Positions 34,431 through 42,914 of a DNA stretch of 64,000 nt are shown in pieces. Position numbers and translations under genes: made by a program. Every line of letters starts with the position of its first letter. Positions within the stretch are counted from its first letter, which is position 1. Source of the stretch: M3007 sp965249785. GTDB taxonomy: Bacteria; Bacteroidota; Bacteroidia; Chitinophagales; Saprospiraceae. The stretch lies in NCBI GenBank assembly GCA_965249785.1, contig CBDFMU010000007.1, positions 1 through 64,000 on the forward strand. Direction: 5' to 3'. The notes beneath the pieces are model-generated. The model had not been told where the DNA came from, searched no databases, and saw only the letters and a program-made list of their open reading frames with translations.

Positions 34431-36572
34431 TTACCGCAAAAATCCCATCGCCACGCCGCCGTCCACATTCAGCGCATTGCCGGTGGATTTGGAGAGCAGC
34501 CCACCAACAAAAGCAAAACAAGCATTGGCAATGTCTTCGGGCAGGATGATTTCGTTCAGCAAGGTACGTTTAGCGTAGTAAGCGGGCAATTCTTCCACCG
34601 TCACGCCGTAGGCTTTGGCGCGGCCCTCGGCCCAGCCGCCCGACCAAATGTTCGAACCAGCGATGACCGCGTCGGGATTTACGGTGTTTACGCGAATGTG
34701 ATCGGGGCCAAGTTCGGCGGCGAGTAAGCGCGTGAGGTGGGCCTGGGCGGCTTTGGCGGAGCCGTAACCCGCGTTATTAGGGCCAGCCACCACGGCATTT
34801 TTGGAGACAATATTGACGATGTCGCCACCGAAACCCTGCTTGCGCATCACCGCTACGCCTGCCTGACTGACCAAAAACTGGCCTTTGACCAGAATGTCGT
34901 AGAGTTTGTCCCAGTTCTCTTCGCTGTGTTCGGCCAAAGGCTGGGAAATGCTGATGCCCGCATTATTGACCACCAGATCCACGCCGCCAAAAGCAAGGCA
35001 GGCATCTTCCAAAGCCGTCGCAATGGATTGACTGTCAGTGACATTCAATAGCGTGGTGGCCACCGCATCTTTGCCGAAGGCTTTCAAAAACTCGGCTTTG
35101 GCTTCCGCTAAACGTTCGGCGTTCAAGTCATTGAGCACCACGCAGGCACCTTCTTCGGCGAATTTCCGGGCGATGGCTTTGCCAATACCGCCCGCCGAAC
35201 CGGTTACCAAAGCCACTCGTCCGGTCAACGGTTTGGGCTTGGGCATCCGTTGCAGTTTTGCTTCTTCCAATAACCAGTATTCGATGTCGAACGCCTCCTG
35301 ACGCGGCAATGAAGTGTACTCGGAAATCGACTCTGCGCCGCGCATCACGTTGATGGCATTGGTATAAAATTCGGCGGCGACGCGGGCGGTCTGTTTGTCT
35401 TTGGCGAAGGTGAACATGCCCACACCCGGCCATAAAATGACCACCGGATTGGGGTCGCGCATGGCTGGACTGTTCGGGCGACGACAGGTGGCGTAATAGT
35501 CGGCATACATTTGCCGATAGGCTTCAAAATGTGGCCTCAACGTTTCCTTGATTTTGGCAACATCTGACAAATCTTCGTCCGGTTTTAAAAGCAGTACCAA
35601 CGGCGAAATTTTCGTTCGCAGAAAATGGTCGGGACAGGACGTGCCGAGCGGGGCGAGACGGTCTAAATCATTGGAATTAATGAATTGGAGTACCCTTTCG
35701 TCGTCCGAAAAGTGACCAATTATCAATCTCCCCCCATTATGGGGGGGAATGGGGGGGCTGCAGAAGCCTCGGAGGATGGGGGCGAGTTGGGCGGCTTGTT
35801 TGGTGCGGGTGGTTTTTTCGAGGCTTTCGATTTTTGAGCCGCCGAACGGGGTTCGGCTAGTACTGGCCTTTTCCAGATAATCGGCGCATATTTCAATGAC
35901 TTCCAGCGTGTTGACATAACTCTCGAAAGCCGTGTCGCCCCAAGTAAACAGGCCGTGCGAACCGAGCATAATACCCCGTAGCGCAACCCCTTTGGCGGCA
36001 TTTTCTTCCAGACATTCCAGCAATTGCAGACCCAGATCGAATCCCGGACGTTGCCAGCCCACCCAACCGACGGTGCCACCAAAGAGTTGTTCGGTGATGC
36101 GTTGGCCGTCTTTCGCAGCAGCAATGGCGATGGCCGCGTCGGGGTGCAGGTGGTCAATGTGTTTGAACGGCAAAAAACCGTGCAGCGGCGTATCAATCGA
36201 AGGGGCTTTGGAAGTCAGATCGAAGATGCAGTGGTTGAACAGTTCGACCATTTCGTCTTCGTGGGCAAGGCCGCGATAGACGTTTTTCAGGCTGCGCAAA
36301 CGCTCCACATAGAGGGCCGCCAAACCGCTGCGCTGCATAGTGCCGAGGTCGCCGCCGGAACCTTTCACCCACATGACTTCGACGGATTGGCCGGTGAGCG
36401 GGTCTTTGGCCAATGCTTTGCAGGAAGTATTGCCGCCGCCGTAGTTAGTCAGGCGCAGGTCGGCCCCGAGCATGTTGGAACGATAGACGAGTAGTGCGAC
36501 TTCATCGCCCGCCAGTTCGGCGGCCTTTTGTTCGTCCCAGAGGCAGGAGACGTGTTGGAAGGTTTTGGTCAT
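34431..36572 (-). CDS. Fused rhamnulose-1-phosphate aldolase / L-lactaldehyde dehydrogenase
   Basis: I use the ATG 36572 (MTKTFQHVSCLWDEQKAAEL), giving 713 residues; the frame runs 67 codons further upstream but would cover the divergent gene's start and the palindrome. Residues about 1-430 are a class II aldolase: 'GGGNTSCKALAKDP', 'VKGSGGDLGTMQRSGLAALY', the metal-binding region 'FKHIDHLHPDAAIA' and 'LGSHGLFTWGD'. Residues about 455-713 are a short-chain dehydrogenase with 'VALVTGSAGGIGKAIARKFA', 'VVNNAGISISQ' and the Tyr/Lys pair in 'GYGSAKAAQAHLTRLL'. The two halves split L-rhamnulose 1-phosphate to DHAP and L-lactaldehyde, then oxidise the latter to L-lactate with NAD. It is the first gene of the catabolic operon. 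Confidence 0.9.
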   Translation of the reverse strand: MTKTFQHVSCLWDEQKAAELAGDEVALLVYRSNMLGADLRLTNYGGGNTSCKALAKDPLTGQSVEVMWVKGSGGDLGTMQRSGLAALYVERLRSLKNVYRGLAHEDEMVELFNHCIFDLTSKAPSIDTPLHGFLPFKHIDHLHPDAAIAIAAAKDGQRITEQLFGGTVGWVGWQRPGFDLGLQLLECLEENAAKGVALRGIMLGSHGLFTWGDTAFESYVNTLEVIEICADYLEKASTSRTPFGGSKIESLEKTTRTKQAAQLAPILRGFCSPPIPPHNGGRLIIGHFSDDERVLQFINSNDLDRLAPLGTSCPDHFLRTKISPLVLLLKPDEDLSDVAKIKETLRPHFEAYRQMYADYYATCRRPNSPAMRDPNPVVILWPGVGMFTFAKDKQTARVAAEFYTNAINVMRGAESISEYTSLPRQEAFDIEYWLLEEAKLQRMPKPKPLTGRVALVTGSAGGIGKAIARKFAEEGACVVLNDLNAERLAEAKAEFLKAFGKDAVATTLLNVTDSQSIATALEDACLAFGGVDLVVNNAGISISQPLAEHSEENWDKLYDILVKGQFLVSQAGVAVMRKQGFGGDIVNIVSKNAVVAGPNNAGYGSAKAAQAHLTRLLAAELGPDHIRVNTVNPDAVIAGSNIWSGGWAEGRAKAYGVTVEELPAYYAKRTLLNEIILPEDIANACFAFVGGLLSKSTGNALNVDGGVAMGFLR

Positions 36573-36624
36573 TTTTTCTATTTTTTTAGTGGGTTTAGAA
36601 CCCGATTTTTTATTGGCAGTGTTT

Positions 36625-36669
36625 TCATCCAAGTAAATTGAAAATTCAATTTTCAATTTACTTGGATGA
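36625..36669. promoter_or_regulatory. 45-nt perfect palindrome in a divergent promoter
   Basis: The arms 36625-36646 and 36648-36669 are exact 22-bp reverse complements (TCATCCAAGTAAATTGAAAA and so on) around a single C at 36647. The site lies 52 bp from the aldolase/dehydrogenase ATG and 15 bp from the ATPase ATG, where it would cover the ATPase ribosome-binding region. It may be an operator, or a translation-blocking hairpin for the ATPase mRNA. Confidence 0.75.
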
Positions 36670-36684
36670 TTGTAATTTTGTTGA

Positions 36685-37851
36685 ATGATAGAACGATTAC
36701 TTTCTAAAAGAATCCTGCGAGATTTATCTTGGTCTCCCATTGTTGGACTGGTCGGTTCGCGGCAAGTTGGCAAGACAACATTGGTTAAACACCTGCAATC
36801 GAAGATTACTAAATCTACCCTTTACCTCGATCTGGAACTTCAAGAAGATTGGTTCAAATTGGAGGATGCCCAAACCTACCTCGCTGGTCATGCTGAAAAA
36901 TGCGTCATTATTGATGAAATTCAGGTGCGTCCAGAGTTGTTTGCCTTGTTGCGAGCCTTGACCGACCAGAAGCGCGAGCCTGCCCGTTTTCTATTGCTGT
37001 GTTCGGCTTCGCCACATATTGTTAAACTTAATACAGAAACACTGGCCGGGCGTATTGCTTATCATGAATTGCCGCCCTTCTCTTTTTCGGAAATTCGCGG
37101 TCGTTTTTCGCAGGAAGAACACTGGTTGCGAGGGGGCTTTCCGGGTTCGTTGCTGGCCACCGAAACTTTTATCAGCCGAAAATGGCTGGATGATTTCACG
37201 GAAACATTTATCCACCGCGACCTCGATCGTCTGGGGTTTTCCGTGCCGGCAGGCTTGGTGCGTACCATGCTTTCTATGCTGGCGCACTTGCATGGCGGTG
37301 CTTTTAATGCCAGTGCGCTGGCGGCTTCGTTGGGAGTGACGCAACCGACGGTCAATAAATACCTGGAGTTGCTGGAAGGCAGTTTTTTGATCCGTCGCCT
37401 GCCGCCTTACTTCGCCAATTTGGGTAAACGTCTGACCAAATCGCCCAAACTTTACCTGCGGGATAGCGGTTTGCTGCATTACCTGTTGCGCGTTTTCGAC
37501 ATTGAAAGCCTGCGCGGCAACCCTGCCATTGGTGCTTCGTGGGAAGGCTACGTCATCGAACAGATCATTCGTGAAGCCCCTGAATTTTCCGATTTTTACT
37601 ATTATCGAACGCAAAATGGTGCAGAAGTGGATTTAGTGATGATTACCCCAAAAGGCAAAAAGGTGTGTATTGAAATCAAATTTTCTGTTGCACCCAATAT
37701 CTCTAAAGGTTTTTATCAGAGTATTGCGGATTTGCAGCCGGACTTCAAGTATATCATTACGCCGGGCGGTGAGCGTTTTGATCGGAGTGATGGACTGCGC
37801 ATCTGTCCGTTATCTGTATTTTTGGAAAAAGAATTGCCTTCTTTTGAATAG
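36685..37851 (+). CDS. AAA-family ATPase with DUF4143
   Basis: The 388 residues have an AAA_14 nucleotide-binding domain with Walker A 'GLVGSRQVGKTTLVKHL', Walker B 'CVIIDEIQVRPELFALLRAL' and a sensor region 'RFLLLCSASPHIV'. A winged-helix-like section follows ('ALAASLGVTQPTVNKYLELL') and then DUF4143 with a nuclease-like end ('YYYRTQNGAEVDLVM', 'KKVCIEIKFSVAP'). The E-x-D...E-x-K pattern resembles a PD-(D/E)xK fold. Such proteins are abundant in Bacteroidota, often next to mobile or defence loci, and their function is unproven. It is the only plus-strand gene between rhaT and the catabolic operon, so it looks like an insertion into the rhamnose locus. Confidence 0.85.
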   Translation: MIERLLSKRILRDLSWSPIVGLVGSRQVGKTTLVKHLQSKITKSTLYLDLELQEDWFKLEDAQTYLAGHAEKCVIIDEIQVRPELFALLRALTDQKREPARFLLLCSASPHIVKLNTETLAGRIAYHELPPFSFSEIRGRFSQEEHWLRGGFPGSLLATETFISRKWLDDFTETFIHRDLDRLGFSVPAGLVRTMLSMLAHLHGGAFNASALAASLGVTQPTVNKYLELLEGSFLIRRLPPYFANLGKRLTKSPKLYLRDSGLLHYLLRVFDIESLRGNPAIGASWEGYVIEQIIREAPEFSDFYYYRTQNGAEVDLVMITPKGKKVCIEIKFSVAPNISKGFYQSIADLQPDFKYIITPGGERFDRSDGLRICPLSVFLEKELPSFE

Positions 37852-37885
37852 CATTTTGAGAATGAAAGACCCAATAATCTGATAC

Positions 37886-38941
37886 TCACCGCATCGAATT
37901 TCCCCAGCCCACCAGCAGCACCGACAACAAAATCACGCCTACGCCCGTCAAAACGGTAGTAAAAGTACGGCGACTCACCCCTTTCCATTCTTTCAGCAGC
38001 AGGCCCCACGCATTGGAAATCAGGATAATAAAGGCCATGTGCAGAATCCACGAGGAAGCCCCATTGCCCAGTTTGGATTCGCCCATGCCGTAGAAGAAGA
38101 ATTGCAAAAACCACGTTGTGCCGGCCAGTGCGGCCCAACCGTAGTTTTTGAGCAAAGGCGATTTTGGGTTGCTATAATCTCCGAAACTTTTGTTGCGCGC
38201 ATTCAGGATCATCGACCAGATAAAATTGGTGGTCAGACCGCCCCAGAGCAGCACGACGAAGATCACATTGTTCTGAAAAAGCGGGTTCGCTCCGTTGGCA
38301 ACAGCTACGCCCGCCATGTCTTTTCCGGCTTCAATGCCGAAATTAAAACAGGCCGACAGAATACCGGAAATGGTCGCCACGATCAGGCCTTTGCGCAGAC
38401 TGAACTCGGCTACACCCGCTCTTTTCGTCGCGTCGTCGAGTTCTTTTTCCTTCATCATGCCCGCTCGGCCACAAATAGCGATGCCCACTAAACAAACCAG
38501 TACACCGAACACGATCATTTGTCCACCGGAACTGGCCACCAAAGTGCCAATGTTTGTTTTTCCGGCTACGGGATGAATTCCGTAATAAATGGAAGGCACC
38601 AGCGCGCCAAACACTGAACAGTAGCCCAACGCGACGCTCATGCCCAGACTCATGCCTAGGTAGCGCATCGCCAGCCCAAATGTCAAGCCGCCAATGCCCC
38701 ATAGCAGCCCAAAAAAGTAGGTCCAAAACAGGGTGCCGCCGTCTGTGCTGCGAATAATATCCATGAAATCAGGGACGGTCAAGGTGGCAGCGATGAACGG
38801 CACAATGAGCCAGGAAAATATGCCGCCCACAATCCAGGCACTTTCCCACGACCAGCCGGTGACGCGCCGAAAGGGAACGTAAAAACTGCCGGAAGCGAAG
38901 CCGCCGATGAAGTGAAAAATAATGCCGAGAATGATTTGCAT
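37886..38941 (-). CDS. rhaT: L-rhamnose/H+ symporter
   Basis: The 351 residues form about ten membrane segments and match RhaT-family transporters: 'IIFHFIGGFASGSFYVPFRR' at the start, 'WIVGGIFSWLIVPFIAATL', 'GGLTFGLAMRYLGMSLGMSV', 'GTLVASSGGQMIVFGVLV' and a cytoplasmic loop 'GRAGMMKEKELDDATKRA'. It imports L-rhamnose with a proton across the inner membrane. It is 75 bp downstream of the GH106 gene on the same strand, separated by a pair of short palindromes. Confidence 0.9.
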   Translation of the reverse strand: MQIILGIIFHFIGGFASGSFYVPFRRVTGWSWESAWIVGGIFSWLIVPFIAATLTVPDFMDIIRSTDGGTLFWTYFFGLLWGIGGLTFGLAMRYLGMSLGMSVALGYCSVFGALVPSIYYGIHPVAGKTNIGTLVASSGGQMIVFGVLVCLVGIAICGRAGMMKEKELDDATKRAGVAEFSLRKGLIVATISGILSACFNFGIEAGKDMAGVAVANGANPLFQNNVIFVVLLWGGLTTNFIWSMILNARNKSFGDYSNPKSPLLKNYGWAALAGTTWFLQFFFYGMGESKLGNGASSWILHMAFIILISNAWGLLLKEWKGVSRRTFTTVLTGVGVILLSVLLVGWGNSMR

Positions 38942-38965
38942 TTTGCTAATTTTTTAAATGGAGGA

Positions 38966-39012
38966 CGGAATTTATTCCGTTTACAAAATAACCAAGCGGA
39001 ATAAATTCCGCT
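38966..39012. repeat. Paired palindromes between GH106 and rhaT genes
   Basis: CGGAATTTATTCCG (38966-38979) and AGCGGAATAAATTCCGCT (38995-39012) are each self-complementary and are also reverse complements of each other. Alternative hairpins are thus possible in the intercistronic region of a likely operon, consistent with an mRNA-stability or attenuation element. Confidence 0.6.
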
Positions 39013-39016
39013 CTCT

Positions 39017-42000
39017 CTACTTCCTCGCTAACACCCGCACCGGCCCCAGCAAACCCGACGGCAACAAAGGCGAATCAGCCTGATAAAAAGGCATAGTGGT
39101 AAATGTAATCTTTTGCGTCACGCCCGGCTGCACGTCGCCAATGAGGCGGTTCACCCAGAGATTGGTGACGCGGATTTCAAGGGCGTTCCCGCCTGCTTTT
39201 ACCGCGTCGGTGATGTCCATTTTAAACGGTGTTTTCCAAAGGATGCCCAGGTTTTTGCCATTGACAATGACTTCCGCCAGATTTTTCACTTCGCCCAAAT
39301 CAAGTAGGATTCGTTCGCCTTTTTTCACTTTCGCGAGGTTGAATGAATGGGAATACTTGGCGGTACCGGAAAAATATTTAATGCCGGGTTCGGCATTGTC
39401 AGACCAAGAACCAAGTGCGGGAAAGGTTGCGCTGGCTGGTGCGCCGCGTTTTTCGGCAAAACTGACTTTCCATGCGCCCGCGATTTTGGCGAGTTCGGTT
39501 TCCGTTGTTTTTGGCAAAATAAGGCTCGTTTGGGTAGTTTTTTCTTTGAAAACGATAAAAAACGCCCCCCAAGACTCGAAGTGTAAAGACAAAACGGTGC
39601 GCCCCCCAACGATTTGGAAGCCTACTCGCTCGGTTTTTCCGGTCTGCGGATTCCAGAGTTCCGGCACTTTTCCAGCAACGCGGAAACTGATCTCGGCATC
39701 GTTCGGGTCGACACTGCGGTTGTCGAGCCAGTAAATATCTTCCGCGGCGGTGCGACGGTGGACGTACAATATTTCGGATTTGGCCTTGCTGATTGTCACA
39801 TCCTCCATGATGCCCTGCGCCTGCAATACTTCCGTCGCGGGTTTGGTGGAGGCGTTCGGGTTGGCATATATTTCCCCCAACACTTTTTGAAATTCGGCGG
39901 GGTCATCGCTCATGCTCGGCGATTTTTCGGGTTTTGTGCCCGTAATTTTTGCACCCGCCTTCACCAGATCGCGCAATTTTTTCAGCACTGGCAAGGTCAT
40001 CATTTTGGCACTTTCATCCAGCACCAGCACGCTGTACGCGCCGCCGCCGGGCGTGGTGATTTTACCATTTTCAAATTTTACCACGTTCAAAAGGGCGGTC
40101 GCATTGACAAAATCGAACTCGTACCCCTTTATTTCGGGCAGTTTTTCTCGAAAACGCCAAGTCAAATTGGTATTTTCGCCATAAAAAACCAGCGCGTCGG
40201 CGACAAATTGCCCTTGTTGCAGCAGATGGCAACTACGTGCGAGGTAGTCTATCCACGGGCGGGCCTGCTCGCCCCAGGTTTCCTGCCGGGTGAAATATTG
40301 CCCGAAAGGTCCGAGCGAAAAACCGGGCATTTTGTCGTCCAAAGGCTGATGGACGGACGTGTGGATGACGAAACGGTTCAGGCCGCTCGCCATTTCCAGA
40401 TCTGCTGTGCGTTTCAGTTTTTCGGGCATGAACGTAAACGCATTCATAATGGAAGTCATGGACTCCGCCGCCACGAAGGGCTTGCCGTAAATATGCGCCA
40501 CTGACGCGGATTCGCGGATGTCGGCTTCGCTGCGGACTTCTTCGTTGCTACCACCGCCGAAACTACTCGGTGTCCACATGGCCGACATCGGCACGTCGGC
40601 GTTGCGCTTCACGTCCATGCCGTCGGCGAGGTAGATACGCTTGTCTTCGTGCGATTCGGTGTAGCGTTTCATGCCGCGTTTGTGCAGTTCCTCGCCAATG
40701 ACATCGTAGTGGCTTTCGGCAATAAGTTCGCCGATGGTTTTACGGAAATCCCACAAAAACTGCTCGCTCGCTACACGGCTTTTAACGACGCGCCCGGTCA
40801 AAACCGGAATCCAGATTTTGAGGTCATAGCCGCGCCGTTTTTGAAATTCGGCAGGCAAATTTTTGGTCCAGGTCATGTGGCCCGCCTCATAACTATCCAG
40901 AATCATGTGCGTCAACCCTTTGCTGCCCATCAACCCGCCCGTCGCGTCTTTGTACATATCGAGGTAGGTATTAACGTATTTTCGGACCGCTTCGGGGTCG
41001 AGTTTGTCTACTTCCAGACCCGTTGCTTCGGGCGAAGCGGGGTGGTTTTGGCGACCCGTGAGCGAGTAGCCAAAGCGTAAAATCACCCAGCTGCCCGCCG
41101 GGGCTGTCCAATCGAGCGTACCATCGGCCTTCATTTTTGTGGTCAAATCCAGGACATCGGCGGTCGGAATGGCATCCCCGGTGGCGGGGGCGAAGGTCGG
41201 CAAGTCTTCCTTCCAGGGCGTAAAGCCGGCCTTATCCTCGAACTGGTCTACGCGGTCGGTGGTGTGTAGCACAAACTCAGCGATGTTCACGCCGTCCGAT
41301 TTTTCAGCCTGCGGGTTCATGCCCGCCATCGCGGCAAACATATTGAAGGGCGGTGGCAAAGTTTTGATGGCCAAACGCCAGAAACGGGCGGTGACGGGCG
41401 CAAAAGCGAGGGTATTTTGCGGACTGATGCTGCTCGTAAAAGCGGCGACCTCGCGGAAAGTCACGCCATCATCACTCGCTTGCAGGCTGCGGTTGAGCGG
41501 GCCACCGTTGAAACCTTCCATGCCATCGTGGATCGCGCCAACGACCGAAGCAGATTTAAAGGTCTGCGGTTGGTCAAGTTCGTACTGAATCCACATTGCT
41601 TCCCCGACGGTCATTGGCGGCAAAAAAGTGGTTTTATTCAGATCGCCGTCGGTCAAATCTTGTAGATTGAATGTGCCGCCGCTGGACGTGATTTTCGGTT
41701 TCAAATCCGCCAGCGATTGATCGGTCGGCAGCAAACGGTAGGCAATGATGGCCGCGTCGGCGTAGTAGGTGGGCAAAACGCCGGTCGCCTCGCCGAGCAT
41801 GGTGGTTTGGGGCAATTCTACGTTTTGGAAACTGCCCGTGGTAGCGGCGGGCGAGGGCAGTTTTCCGCTGAAAGCCTGCCCGCCCGTAACGCGGGTTTCG
41901 GTCCAGACGTACTTTTTCATACCATCGGCGGCAGGCACCCAGGGGCCGCCGCTTTCCGACCAGCCAGGCGAACCGGCGATGGCCATTTCCAGACCCATTT

Positions 42001-42307
42001 TATCGGCCAGTTCGGTGGTGAAGCGGAAAGCGTCTTTCCAGTCGGGCTGCATAAACTCGACCTTTTTTGGTACCACGAGCGGCGTGAAGAGATTGGCGTC
42101 GAAGTTCTGGAAACCGCCGATGCCGACGCGCTGCATCCATTCCAGGTCTTTTTGAATGCCCTCTTTGCTGATATTTCCGTTCATCCAGTGCCACCAGACG
42201 CGGGGACGGGCGGCATTGGGCGGGTTTTGAAAATCGGTTTGGAGAGGCGTTTGGGCTGGCGCAAATGCGGTCAGCAAGGTAAAAAACAAAAGGAAGAGAG
42301 GACGCAT
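39017..42307 (-). CDS. Secreted alpha-L-rhamnosidase, GH106 type
   Basis: The 1096 residues start with a signal peptide (MRPLFLLFFTLLTAFAPAQ). The rest follows GH106 enzymes. The TIM-barrel start is 'ARPRVWWHWMNGNISKEGIQ' and 'VGIGGFQNFDANLF'. The substrate region has 'AIAGSPGWSESGGPWV', 'MILDSYEAGHMTWTKNLPAE' with a likely acidic catalytic residue, and 'GKPFVAAESMTSIMNAFTF'. A C-terminal beta-sandwich has 'GERILLDLGEVKNLAEVIVN' and 'LGILWKTPFKMDIT'. The family cuts terminal alpha-L-rhamnose from plant glycans or glycosides, in the periplasm or at the cell surface. Together with the GH78 enzyme at 55315 it feeds the catabolic pathway encoded next door. Confidence 0.88.
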   Translation of the reverse strand: MRPLFLLFFTLLTAFAPAQTPLQTDFQNPPNAARPRVWWHWMNGNISKEGIQKDLEWMQRVGIGGFQNFDANLFTPLVVPKKVEFMQPDWKDAFRFTTELADKMGLEMAIAGSPGWSESGGPWVPAADGMKKYVWTETRVTGGQAFSGKLPSPAATTGSFQNVELPQTTMLGEATGVLPTYYADAAIIAYRLLPTDQSLADLKPKITSSGGTFNLQDLTDGDLNKTTFLPPMTVGEAMWIQYELDQPQTFKSASVVGAIHDGMEGFNGGPLNRSLQASDDGVTFREVAAFTSSISPQNTLAFAPVTARFWRLAIKTLPPPFNMFAAMAGMNPQAEKSDGVNIAEFVLHTTDRVDQFEDKAGFTPWKEDLPTFAPATGDAIPTADVLDLTTKMKADGTLDWTAPAGSWVILRFGYSLTGRQNHPASPEATGLEVDKLDPEAVRKYVNTYLDMYKDATGGLMGSKGLTHMILDSYEAGHMTWTKNLPAEFQKRRGYDLKIWIPVLTGRVVKSRVASEQFLWDFRKTIGELIAESHYDVIGEELHKRGMKRYTESHEDKRIYLADGMDVKRNADVPMSAMWTPSSFGGGSNEEVRSEADIRESASVAHIYGKPFVAAESMTSIMNAFTFMPEKLKRTADLEMASGLNRFVIHTSVHQPLDDKMPGFSLGPFGQYFTRQETWGEQARPWIDYLARSCHLLQQGQFVADALVFYGENTNLTWRFREKLPEIKGYEFDFVNATALLNVVKFENGKITTPGGGAYSVLVLDESAKMMTLPVLKKLRDLVKAGAKITGTKPEKSPSMSDDPAEFQKVLGEIYANPNASTKPATEVLQAQGIMEDVTISKAKSEILYVHRRTAAEDIYWLDNRSVDPNDAEISFRVAGKVPELWNPQTGKTERVGFQIVGGRTVLSLHFESWGAFFIVFKEKTTQTSLILPKTTETELAKIAGAWKVSFAEKRGAPASATFPALGSWSDNAEPGIKYFSGTAKYSHSFNLAKVKKGERILLDLGEVKNLAEVIVNGKNLGILWKTPFKMDITDAVKAGGNALEIRVTNLWVNRLIGDVQPGVTQKITFTTMPFYQADSPLLPSGLLGPVRVLARK

Positions 42308-42354
42308 TTGAATTGTTTTGTCGGATAAAAAGATATACGGTTTCAGGGTTTGTT

Positions 42355-42652
42355 GCCGCGCTTGGTGAAAATACCATAGCCGTCAGGCTAAGCAAAGCAG
42401 AAAAGGATATCAGGTAGTTAGTATGATGATTTTCAGCACTTTACAACCCCATCCCTAGCCCCTCCCCCGAAAGGGAGGGGGACCTGATTACAGTGTTTTC
42501 TATTAATTATCAGTACCTTGATAACATACAGTTTCTGTTATAAAAAACTGATAATCAACAGATTGAAACTCGATTTGGCTCCCCTCTCCTTGGGGAGAGG
42601 GGTTGGGGGTGAGGTTTAGCCTGACGGCTATGGTGAAAACACCAAGCGCGGC
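42355..42652. mobile_element. Nested inverted-repeat, MITE-like element
   Basis: Terminal arms of 36 bp (42355-42390 and 42617-42652) are reverse complements except inside a small GGTGAAAAYACC hairpin. They contain TAGCCTGACGGCTATGG. Inside lies a second dyad made of C-rich and G-rich tracts (CCCCTCCCCCGAAAGGGAGG near 42463; CTCCCCTCTCCTTGGGGAGA near 42577) and an inner AT-rich dyad around TTATCAGT/ACTGATAA. There is no coding frame. The layout suggests a small non-autonomous element or recombinational repeat inserted between the PhyH and GH106 genes. Confidence 0.6.
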
Positions 42653-42691
42653 GGAAAAATGAAGAATAATCTGGATGATTAGAATAGGGCC

Positions 42692-42882
42692 AACGCATCA
42701 AAATCGTTGCAAAAACAGTAGATATGATGCTAACTCAGGGTGTCATTCTGAACGCAGTGAAGAATCTGCCCGGGAGCGAAGTTAAATCTCACTTTTCTCG
42801 TAGCCAGTTTCTTTACTTCGTTCAGAATGACAACACCCGCTATCGAATGATAAAGAGTTTTTCCCGGCTATTTTGATGCGTT
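42692..42882. mobile_element. Second small inverted-repeat element
   Basis: The ends AACGCATCAAAAT (42692-42704) and ATTTTGATGCGTT (42870-42882) are exact inverted repeats. Inside, GGTGTCATTCTGAACGCAGT (from 42739) and its imperfect complement ending AGAATGACAACACC (42837) form a second dyad. The motif TCATTCTGAACGCAGTGAAG is a widely scattered intergenic repeat type in Bacteroidota and other bacteria. No gene lies within 42308-42914. Confidence 0.6.
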
Positions 42883-42914
42883 TAACCTGTAATTAAACTA
42901 GTTATTCTACTAGT

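Noticed and set aside
36573..36773. 67-codon N-terminal extension of the aldolase/dehydrogenase
   Set aside because: It would run through the 45-nt palindrome and the start of the divergent ATPase gene; the aldolase family begins at the ATG 36572.
39614..40504. 296-codon plus-strand frame opposite the GH106 gene
   Set aside because: Antisense shadow with no recognisable domain; the GH106 frame is continuous and well supported.
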